From an uncultured Amaricoccus sp. (GTDB lineage Bacteria > Pseudomonadota > Alphaproteobacteria > Rhodobacterales > Rhodobacteraceae), in contig NZ_CALAGI010000086.1 in assembly GCF_937891315.1 (NCBI RefSeq), positions 1-21,463 of the forward strand: a DNA stretch of 21,463 nt, in the 5' to 3' direction. Position numbers and translations under genes: made by a program. Positions within the stretch are counted from its first letter, which is position 1; every line of letters starts with the position of its first letter. Shown here one piece after another: positions 15,753 through 21,463 of the stretch. The notes beneath the pieces are model-generated. The model did not search any database and was not told where the DNA came from. It saw only the letters and a program-made list of their open reading frames with translations.

Positions 15753-17123
15753 ATGGCCCCGCCGTCCACCACCGAATTCATCGACCGCCTGCCGGCGGCC
15801 TTCCGCGGCTGGCTGTCCGGCCGGCGCATCGAGGAGGTCGAATGCATCGTGCCGGACATCGCCGGCATCTCGCGCGGCAAGGCGATGCCCGCGGCGAAGT
15901 TCTCGCGCGAGGACCGGATGTTCCTGCCGACCTCGATCTTCCACCAGACGATCTCCGGCGACTATGTCGACATGCATGACGTCATGCAGTGGACAGAGTC
16001 CGACATGGTGCTGAAGCCCGATTTCGCCGCCGCGACCGCCGCGCCCTGGGCCGACGACGTCACGCTCCAGATCATCCACAATGTCGAGGATCTGAGTGGC
16101 AAGCCGGTGCCCGTCTCGCCGCGCAACGTGCTGAAGCGGGTGGTGCAGCTCTACGCCGCCGAGGGCTGGGCGCCGGTGGTGGCGCCGGAGATGGAATTCT
16201 ACCTGATCAAGCCGAACCTCAACCCGAACGAGCCGATCGAGCCGCCGGTCGGCCGCACCGGCCGGCAGATGGTCTCGCGCCAGGCCTATTCGATGTCCGC
16301 GGTCGACGAATACGGCAAGGTGATCGACGATATCTACGAGTTCTCGGAGGCCCAGGGCTTCGAGATCGACACGATCATCCAGGAAGGCGGCGCCGGTCAG
16401 GTGGAGATCAACCTGCTGCACGGCGATCCGCTCAAGCTCGCCGATCAGGTGTTCTTCTTCAAGCGTACCATCCGCGAGGCGGCGCTGCGCAACAACTGCT
16501 TCGCGACCTTCATGGCCAAGCCGATGCAGCACGAGCCGGGCAGCGCCATGCATATCCACCATTCGGTGGTCGAGGCGAAGACCGGCCGCAACATCTTCAC
16601 CGACGAGAGCGGCGGGCCGACGGCCTATTTCAACAGCTTCATCGCCGGGCTGCAGCGGCATATTCCCGACGTGGTCTGCATGCTGGCGCCCTATGTCAAC
16701 AGCTACCGCCGTTTCGTGCCGGGCGGGGCGGCGCCGATCAATCTCGAATGGGGGCCGGACAACCGCACCACGGGGATCCGCGTGCCGATCAGCCACCCGG
16801 AATCGCGGCGCGTGGAGAACCGGGTGGTGGGGATGGACACCAATCCCTATCTCGCGCTCGCCGCCTCGCTCGCCTGCGGCTATCTCGGGATGAAGGGCGA
16901 CCTGAAGCCGCGCGAGGCGGTGGCGGGCGAGGCCTACAAGCAGCCGCGCGCCCTGCCGCGCGACCTGCTCGCGGCGCTCGATCTCTTCAAGGATCGCAGT
17001 GTGACGGCGGTGCTGGGAGAGGAGTTCTGCGCGCTCTACCGGACGATCAAGCGCGACGAGGTCGAGACCTTCCTGCGGGTGATCTCGCCCTGGGAACGCG
17101 ACCATCTGCTGCTCAACGTCTGA
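15753..17123 (+). CDS. Second glutamine-synthetase-family gamma-glutamylpolyamine ligase
   Basis: The 456-residue product has the glutamine synthetase fold but is a different subgroup from the ligase at the head of the operon. Motifs: CIVPDIAGISRGKAMP near the N-terminus, PEMEFYL (Glu146, Glu148), QEGGAGQVEINLLHGDPL (Glu218), GSAMHIHHSV (His267), NSYRRFVPG, DNRTTGIRVP and RRVENRVVGMDTNPYL. All catalytic positions are kept. It probably ligates glutamate to another amine, such as a longer polyamine, an agmatine-derived product or a monoamine; the substrate cannot be determined here. The start at 15753 follows GAGGAAG. It is the last gene of the operon; a small hairpin (17126-17140, CGCCG/CGGCG) lies after the stop. 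Confidence 0.83.
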   Translation: MAPPSTTEFIDRLPAAFRGWLSGRRIEEVECIVPDIAGISRGKAMPAAKFSREDRMFLPTSIFHQTISGDYVDMHDVMQWTESDMVLKPDFAAATAAPWADDVTLQIIHNVEDLSGKPVPVSPRNVLKRVVQLYAAEGWAPVVAPEMEFYLIKPNLNPNEPIEPPVGRTGRQMVSRQAYSMSAVDEYGKVIDDIYEFSEAQGFEIDTIIQEGGAGQVEINLLHGDPLKLADQVFFFKRTIREAALRNNCFATFMAKPMQHEPGSAMHIHHSVVEAKTGRNIFTDESGGPTAYFNSFIAGLQRHIPDVVCMLAPYVNSYRRFVPGGAAPINLEWGPDNRTTGIRVPISHPESRRVENRVVGMDTNPYLALAASLACGYLGMKGDLKPREAVAGEAYKQPRALPRDLLAALDLFKDRSVTAVLGEEFCALYRTIKRDEVETFLRVISPWERDHLLLNV

Positions 17124-17179
17124 ACCGCCGCGCTTCGGCGTGAGGTGGCCGGCGCTGGTTCCAATGGCCCCGGTCGCGC

Positions 17180-17207
17180 TGGACTTCGAGAACGAAGCGG
17201 GTACATT
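17180..17207 (+). promoter_or_regulatory. Weak candidate promoter for the restriction-modification genes
   Basis: TGGACT (17180-17185) and TACATT (17202-17207) each match four of six bases of the sigma-70 boxes at 16-base spacing. The predicted start falls at the beginning of the tandem repeat. This is a visual match only. Confidence 0.25.
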
Positions 17208-17209
17208 GC

Positions 17210-17261
17210 GAATTCCGTCGCCGGACGGGCGCGCAGAATTCCGTTGCCGGACGGGCACGCA
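17210..17261 (+). repeat. Tandem 26-bp direct repeat, two units
   Basis: Unit 1 is 17210-17235 and unit 2 is 17236-17261, directly abutting, with two transition differences. Each unit begins GAATTCCGT and contains a small dyad (CCGTC-GCCG-GACGG in unit 1, with one wobble pair in unit 2). The pair lies 35 bases before the methyltransferase start, the position expected for an autoregulatory operator of a restriction-modification operon. No controller-protein gene is seen. Confidence 0.75.
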
Positions 17262-17296
17262 TCGGTAAAGGTCGCGAAAAGAGCAGAGGACGGGCG

Positions 17297-18499
17297 TTGC
17301 GCTCCAGCGTCGAGTTGTTCACAGGCTGCGGCGGTCTCGCCTTCGGTCTGTCGCGCGCGGGATTCAGGCCGGCGCGCATGGTCGAATGGGATCGCCATTC
17401 GGTCGGCAATGTCCTGCACAATCGCGCCCGCGGGCTGGAGCATCTGCGCGACTGGCCGATCCAGTGCGAGGATGTCCGCGATGTCGCCTGGACCCGGCAT
17501 CGCGGCGTCGATCTCGTCGCCGGCGGTCCGCCCTGCCAGCCCTTCTCGATCGGCGGCAAGCATCGCGGGCACGAGGACCGTCGCGACATGTGGCCCGAGG
17601 CGGTGCGGGCGATCCGCGAAATCGGTCCGCGCGGCTTTCTGTTCGAGAATGTGCGCGGGCTGGCGCGCGAGGCTTTCGCCGACTATCTCGCCTGGGTGGT
17701 CGCGGCGCTCGGCCAGCCCGGAATCGCGCGTGGCGCGGACGAATCGCGCCCGGCGCATCTCGCGCGGCTGACGGCGGCGGGCGCGGGCGCCTATCACCTG
17801 CGCGTCGTCCAGGTGAACGCGGCGGATTTTGGCGCGGCGCAGAAGCGGCATCGGGTGATCCTGCTCGGCCTGCGTCGCGACCTCGGGCCGGCGGCGCCGG
17901 AACTGAACCCGACCCATTCGCGCGCCCGCCTGCTCTGGGACCAGTGGGTCACGGGCGATTATTGGGCGCGGCACGGGCTGCGGGCGCCCGCGGCGGGGCC
18001 GGACCGGCTCGACGCGCGGCCGGTGGCGCGGCTTCGCGCCGAGGGGGCGGTGCCGGAGGGGCTGCCGTGGCGCACGGTCCGCGACGCGATCGCCGGCCTC
18101 GGCCCACCCGGCACCGGCGCGGCGCTCAACCATGTCGCCCAGCCGGGCGCGCGGGCCTATCCCGGCCATACCGGCAGTCCGCTCGACATGCCGGCCAAGG
18201 CGCTGAAGGCCGGGGTGCATGGCGTGCCGGGCGGCGAGAATACCATCGCGCTGCCCGAGGGTGGCGTGCGCTATCTGACGGTGCGCGAAGCGGCCCGGCT
18301 GCAGGGTCTGCCCGACGCCTATGAGTTCGTCGGCTCCTGGTCCGAGAACATGCGCCAGCTCGGCAACGCGGTGCCGACCGAGCTCGCCGAGGCGGCGGCG
18401 CGGGTGATGGCGGTGGCGGTCGCCCGGCGGACCGGGGCGGCCGGCCGGTCCCGCCGCCGGGCAGGCGACGAGGTCGCGGGCAAGACCAAGGCCGCCTGA
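17297..18499 (+). CDS. DNA (cytosine-5) methyltransferase
   Basis: The 400-residue product has all main C5-methyltransferase motifs in order: motif I ELFTGCGGLAFGL (6-18), motif IV GGPPCQPFS with catalytic Cys80, motif VI ENV (117-119), motif VIII QKRHR (182-186), a target-recognition region about 195-320, motif IX YLTVREAARLQGLP (326-339) and motif X GNAVP (356-360). It methylates cytosine C5 in a DNA site that cannot be read from the sequence. The TTG start at 17297 is supported by AGAGGA six bases upstream and places motif I at the usual distance from the N-terminus. The Arg/Lys-rich tail (about 375-400) looks non-conserved. The stop overlaps the nuclease start by one base. Base composition resembles the flanking genes, so any transfer was not recent or came from a similar genome. 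Confidence 0.93.
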   Translation: MRSSVELFTGCGGLAFGLSRAGFRPARMVEWDRHSVGNVLHNRARGLEHLRDWPIQCEDVRDVAWTRHRGVDLVAGGPPCQPFSIGGKHRGHEDRRDMWPEAVRAIREIGPRGFLFENVRGLAREAFADYLAWVVAALGQPGIARGADESRPAHLARLTAAGAGAYHLRVVQVNAADFGAAQKRHRVILLGLRRDLGPAAPELNPTHSRARLLWDQWVTGDYWARHGLRAPAAGPDRLDARPVARLRAEGAVPEGLPWRTVRDAIAGLGPPGTGAALNHVAQPGARAYPGHTGSPLDMPAKALKAGVHGVPGGENTIALPEGGVRYLTVREAARLQGLPDAYEFVGSWSENMRQLGNAVPTELAEAAARVMAVAVARRTGAAGRSRRRAGDEVAGKTKAA

Positions 18500-19278
18500 T
18501 GGCGGCGGCCTATGGCGAGTTCGAGCTCGACATCCCGAAGGTGATGCGCGCCCAGCTGCCCGCCTTCTTCGCCACGCTGCCGGCGGCGGTGCTGACCCCG
18601 GAGAATGTCGAGCGGTTGCCGGACGGCGCGCAGGGCGCCTATCTGCTGTTTCTCGACACGCGCCTCGTCTATGTCGGCAAGACCGACGCCCAGGCGGGCT
18701 TTCGCGGTCGCCTCGCCCGGCACGCGCAGAACATCCAGCATCGGCGGGGGCTGGCGCCGGAGCGGATGTCCTTCAAGGCGGCGCGGATCTTCGTCTTCTC
18801 GACCTTCGACCTTGAAACCATGCTGATCGAGGAATTCACCCGCCTCGGTGGCGAGCGGCCGGCCTGGAACTTCAGCGGCTTCGGCTCGAACGACCCCGGG
18901 CGCAACCGCGAGGGCCAGGCGCCGGCCGCCTTCGATCGCGACTATCCGGTCGATATCGATCAGCCGGTCGAGGCGCCGCCGCCGGGTCCGCATCCATTGT
19001 TCGAGGTGATGCTGGCGCTGAAGGCGCGTCTTCCCTATCTCTTCCGGTACGAGGCGGACGGGATGGGGGCGAGCGCATGGCGCGGCGGGCACCGGGACAT
19101 GATGTGGCGCACGATCGAGGTGCCGGCGCCGCCGGTGACGACGCGCGCCCTGCTGCTGCGCATCCTCGCCGAGCTGCCGCCGGACTGGCAGGCGACGGTG
19201 CTGCCGAACCGGGTGATCCTCTATCGCGAAACCCGGACCTATCCGGCCCAGCTGGAGGCGCTGCGGCGAGAGGGGTAG
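18499..19278 (+). CDS. GIY-YIG restriction endonuclease, Eco29kI-like
   Basis: The 259-residue product has a GIY-YIG core: GAYLLFLDTRLVYVGKT (46-62), FRGRLARHAQNI (Arg71, His75), ETMLIEEF (Glu106) and WNFSGFGSNDPGRNRE (Asn124). The Arg-to-His spacing of four, the Glu-x-x-Leu-Ile motif and the Trp-Asn before a glycine-rich segment fit the Eco29kI type of restriction enzyme, as I recall its active site. Pairing with a C5-methyltransferase gene through a one-base stop/start overlap supports a Type II system. Eco29kI itself cuts CCGCGG; specificity here is unknown. Residues about 160-259 form an extension with LFEVMLALKARLPYLFRYE and a C-terminal mixed alpha/beta pattern that I do not recognise; Eco29kI is shorter. 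A nicking or repair role is the alternative. Confidence 0.72.
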   Translation: MAAAYGEFELDIPKVMRAQLPAFFATLPAAVLTPENVERLPDGAQGAYLLFLDTRLVYVGKTDAQAGFRGRLARHAQNIQHRRGLAPERMSFKAARIFVFSTFDLETMLIEEFTRLGGERPAWNFSGFGSNDPGRNREGQAPAAFDRDYPVDIDQPVEAPPPGPHPLFEVMLALKARLPYLFRYEADGMGASAWRGGHRDMMWRTIEVPAPPVTTRALLLRILAELPPDWQATVLPNRVILYRETRTYPAQLEALRREG

Positions 19279-19304
19279 GGGTTGATCCGGCCCGAAGCGC
19301 GCAG

Positions 19305-19709
19305 ATGCGGCTGGTGCGTGGCAAGGATACCGGGCCGGAGATGGTGGTGCGCCGTCTCGCCCACGGGCTCGGCTACCGCTTTCGCCTTCATCGCCGCGAC
19401 CTGCCCGGCGCGCCCGATCTGGTGTTCGCGGGGCGGCGCGGAATCGTCTTCGTGCATGGCTGCTTCTGGCATCGCCATGGCGATCCCGGCTGCTGGCGCG
19501 CGCGGCTGCCGAAATCGCGACCGGAATTCTGGGTGCCGAAGCTCAGCGCCAACGCCGCGCGCGACGCATCCGTCGAGGCGGCGCTGCGCGCGGACGGCTG
19601 GGAGGTCCTGGTGATCTGGGAATGCGAGACGACGCCGACGCGGCGCCGTGCGCTGGCGGAGCGGCTCGATGGGTTTCTTGGTGGAAAGATCAGGCCCCAG
19701 GAGTCATGA
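19305..19709 (+). CDS. vsr: Very short patch repair endonuclease Vsr
   Basis: The product from ATG 19305 is 134 residues and contains the Vsr core: VRGKDTGPEMVVRRLAH (Glu12), GYRFRLHRRDLPGAPDLVF (Asp38), FVHGCFWHRH (His51, His56) and PEFWVPKLSANAARD, then DGWEVLVIWECE. Vsr nicks 5' of the T in T:G mismatches made by deamination of 5-methylcytosine, countering mutation caused by the neighbouring methyltransferase. Family-like sequence extends upstream as V-D-P-A-R-S-A-Q to GTT at 19281, but no in-frame ATG, GTG or TTG lies there; the ribosome-site-like GAGAGGGG stands just before it. The true start is therefore unsettled, and the product may have eight more residues. The N-terminal segment of E. 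coli Vsr contacts DNA, so the shorter form may be impaired. Confidence 0.85.
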   Translation: MRLVRGKDTGPEMVVRRLAHGLGYRFRLHRRDLPGAPDLVFAGRRGIVFVHGCFWHRHGDPGCWRARLPKSRPEFWVPKLSANAARDASVEAALRADGWEVLVIWECETTPTRRRALAERLDGFLGGKIRPQES

Positions 19710-19771
19710 GTCAGGAAAAACCGGAGGCCGGGGCGCGATCCGGACCCCTGAGGATCCGGAGGAGACCCCCG

Positions 19772-21403
19772 ATGTTGACGAGCCCCTCGCCCTATCTCTC
19801 CGGCCTCGACAAGACGGCGGCGAACCATGTGCCGCTGACGCCGCTCACCTTCCTCGACCGCGCCGCCTCGGTCTGGCCGGAGCGGCCCGCCGTGGTGCAC
19901 GGGCCGGTCCGCCGGAGCTGGGTCGAAACCGCCGGCCGCTGTCGCCGCCTCGGCTCGGCCCTTGCCCGCCGCGGCGTCGGGCGGGGCCAGACGGTCGCCT
20001 TTCTCGCGGCCAATACACCGGAGCTTTTCGAGGCGCATTTCGGCGTGCCGATGATGGGGGCGGTGCTGAATGCGATCAACACCCGGCTCGACCCCGAGGC
20101 GATCGCCTTCATCCTCGCCCATGGCGAGGCGCGCATCCTGTTCGTGGACCGCGAGTTCGGCGCAACGGCCCGCCGGGCCCTCGCCATCCTCGGCCGGCCG
20201 ATCCCGGTGATCGGCATCGACGATCCGAGCTTCGAGGGCGGCGAGCTGATCGGCGACACGGACTACGAAGCCTTCCTCGCCGAGGGCGACGCCGCCGAGA
20301 CCCTCGCCGGGCCGACCGACGAATGGGAGCCGATCGCGCTCAACTATACCTCGGGCACCACCGGCAATCCGAAGGGCGTCGTCTATCACCATCGGGGGGC
20401 CTATCTCAACGCGGTGTCGAACGCGCTGAGCTGGGAGCTGGCGGAGCGGCCGGTCTATCTCTGGACGCTGCCGATGTTTCACTGCAACGGCTGGTGTTTT
20501 CCCTGGACCCTGGCGGTGGTGGCGGGCACCAGCGTCTGCCTGCGGACGGTGCGGGTCGAGACGGTGCTCGACCTCGTCCGGAGCGAGGGCGTCACGCATT
20601 TCTGTGGCGCGCCGATCGTGCTCAACATGATCAACAACGCCCCGGCCCAGTTGCGCGAAGGCATCACCGGCAAGGTGAAGGCGATGGTCGCGGGCGCCGC
20701 GCCGCCGGCGGCGGTGATCGCGGGGATGGAGGCGATGGGCTGGGAGGTCACCCATGTCTACGGGCTGACCGAATGCTACGGGCCGACGGTGGTCAATGTC
20801 TGGCACGACCGCTGGAACGGGCTCGACCTGGGCCAGAAGGCGGCGATCAAGGCGCGTCAGGGCGTGCGCGGGCCGATGCTGGAAGCGGTGATGGTGGCCG
20901 ATCCCGCGACCCGTCTCCCCGTGCCGAAGAACGGCGAGACGATCGGCGAGATCTTCATGCGCGGCAACAACCTGTTCTCGGGTTACCTCAAGAACCCGAC
21001 CGCGACGGCAGAGGCCTTCGAAGGCGGCTGGTTCCATACCGGCGACCTCGCGGTCTGGCACGAGGACGGCTATGTCGAGATCAAGGACCGCTCGAAGGAC
21101 ATCATCATCTCCGGCGGCGAGAACATCTCCTCGATCGAGATCGAAGACGTGCTCTATCGCCATCCGGACGTGATGGAGGCGGCCGTGGTCGCGCGCCCCG
21201 ACGAGAAGTGGGGCGAGACGCCCTGCGCCTTCGTGGTCCTGAAGGAGGGCGCGACCGTGACCGAGGCCGAGATCATCGCCTTCTGCGAAAGCCAGCTCGC
21301 CGGCTTCAAGGTGCCAAAATCGGTGGTCTTCGGCCCGTTGCCGCGCACCCAGACCGGCAAGGTCCAGAAGTTCGTGCTGCGCGCGACCGCGCGCGAGCTC
21401 TAG
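19772..21403 (+). CDS. Acyl-CoA synthetase (AMP-forming), DmdB/FadD-like
   Basis: The 543-residue product is an ANL-superfamily ligase with YTSGTTGNPKG (192-202, ATP loop), YGLTECYGP (330-338), GWFHTGDLAVWHEDGYVEIK, DRSKDIIISGGENIS (hinge) and PRTQTGKVQKF with catalytic Lys530. It activates a carboxylate to acyl-AMP and then acyl-CoA. The N-terminus (YLSGLDKTAANHVPLTPLTFLDRAA) and TRLDPEAIAFILAHGEA fit the medium-chain or methylmercaptopropionate-CoA ligase (DmdB-like) group; the substrate is not resolved. The start at 19772 follows GGAGGAG; the frame is open further upstream, overlapping vsr, without homology. Its stop TAG (21401-21403) is the first three bases of the second 63-bp repeat. 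There is no functional link to the restriction cassette that I can see. Confidence 0.9.
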   Translation: MLTSPSPYLSGLDKTAANHVPLTPLTFLDRAASVWPERPAVVHGPVRRSWVETAGRCRRLGSALARRGVGRGQTVAFLAANTPELFEAHFGVPMMGAVLNAINTRLDPEAIAFILAHGEARILFVDREFGATARRALAILGRPIPVIGIDDPSFEGGELIGDTDYEAFLAEGDAAETLAGPTDEWEPIALNYTSGTTGNPKGVVYHHRGAYLNAVSNALSWELAERPVYLWTLPMFHCNGWCFPWTLAVVAGTSVCLRTVRVETVLDLVRSEGVTHFCGAPIVLNMINNAPAQLREGITGKVKAMVAGAAPPAAVIAGMEAMGWEVTHVYGLTECYGPTVVNVWHDRWNGLDLGQKAAIKARQGVRGPMLEAVMVADPATRLPVPKNGETIGEIFMRGNNLFSGYLKNPTATAEAFEGGWFHTGDLAVWHEDGYVEIKDRSKDIIISGGENISSIEIEDVLYRHPDVMEAAVVARPDEKWGETPCAFVVLKEGATVTEAEIIAFCESQLAGFKVPKSVVFGPLPRTQTGKVQKFVLRATAREL

Positions 21404-21463
21404 AGCAGTATCCAACCAGACGGAATCGTCTGGTGGTCAAGATATTGCGCTAAATCAAGACTC
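21401..21463 (+). repeat. 63-bp palindromic dispersed repeat, copy 2 (inverted, may be cut by window end)
   Basis: This is the inverted counterpart of 5823-5885, 58/63 identical and gap-free. The core stem is CCAGACG/CGTCTGG, extended by an A-T pair in this copy. It starts with the stop codon TAG of the acyl-CoA ligase gene. The window ends within or at the edge of the element; from copy 1, the next bases would be expected to read roughly TAG. Confidence 0.85.

Noticed and set aside
17126..17140. Intrinsic terminator after the polyamine operon
   Set aside because: CGCCG/CGGCG gives only a 5-bp stem and no T-run follows, so it cannot be called a terminator with confidence.
17210..17261. Tandem 26-bp units as a CRISPR array
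   Set aside because: There are only two units, they abut without spacers, and no cas genes are present.
19077..19304. Upstream in-frame extension of vsr giving a 210-residue product
   Set aside because: The extra residues overlap the nuclease gene in another frame and are Ala/Arg/Gly-rich without Vsr similarity, apart from the last eight or so.
5823..21463. The 15.6-kb segment between inverted repeats as a composite transposon or island
   Set aside because: The repeats are only 63 bp, have REP-like internal palindromes, and no transposase, integrase or target duplication is visible. The genes between them are mostly ordinary metabolic genes.

Overview
The window is a GC-rich, densely coding stretch of bacterial chromosome, most likely from an alphaproteobacterium of the Hyphomicrobiales (Rhizobiales) type. 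The evidence is the lpiA(mprF)-acvB pair, which is characteristic of that group, the strong G/C bias at third codon positions, and a palindromic dispersed repeat laid out like those common in Rhizobiales. This assignment is an inference from gene content. No rRNA, tRNA, CRISPR array, transposase or phage gene was seen.

Left block (79-6791). On the minus strand, a full-length lysyl-phosphatidylglycerol synthase/flippase gene (mprF/lpiA) runs into acvB through a TGATG overlap. Together they form a membrane-lipid aminoacylation and deacylation operon. Divergent from it is a secreted 5'-nucleotidase/metallophosphatase gene on the plus strand. A 63-bp palindromic repeat follows, then two minus-strand genes: a small secreted protein with a repeated Cys-bounded motif, and a GreA/GreB-like factor. 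A very strong hairpin lies between those two genes.

Central block (6908-17123). Nine plus-strand genes with short gaps or overlaps form one apparent polyamine uptake and catabolism operon. In order they are a PuuA-type gamma-glutamylputrescine synthetase, a PuuB-type FAD oxidase, the periplasmic binding protein PotF, a glycosyltransferase-like protein (the outsider), the ATPase PotG, permeases PotH and PotI, an agmatinase-family ureohydrolase, and a second, different glutamine-synthetase-like ligase. Putrescine or agmatine would be imported by PotFGHI, agmatine converted to putrescine by the ureohydrolase, and putrescine gamma-glutamylated and oxidised by the Puu enzymes. The downstream PuuC, PuuD and PuuE steps are not in the window.

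Right block (17124-21463). A compact restriction-modification-repair cassette contains a C5-cytosine methyltransferase, a GIY-YIG nuclease resembling the Eco29kI family, and a Vsr mismatch endonuclease. It is preceded by a tandem duplication of a 26-bp palindrome-containing unit. The vsr gene lacks a normal start codon where homology says it should begin. An acyl-CoA ligase of the DmdB/FadD-like group follows. The window ends inside a second copy of the 63-bp repeat, in inverted orientation and 58/63 identical to the first. In both copies the first three bases of the repeat are the stop codon of the adjacent gene.

The observations most worth following are the 63-bp repeat that supplies stop codons, the GIY-YIG/C5-methyltransferase/Vsr cassette with its tandem operator-like repeat, and the glycosyltransferase-like gene inside the polyamine operon.
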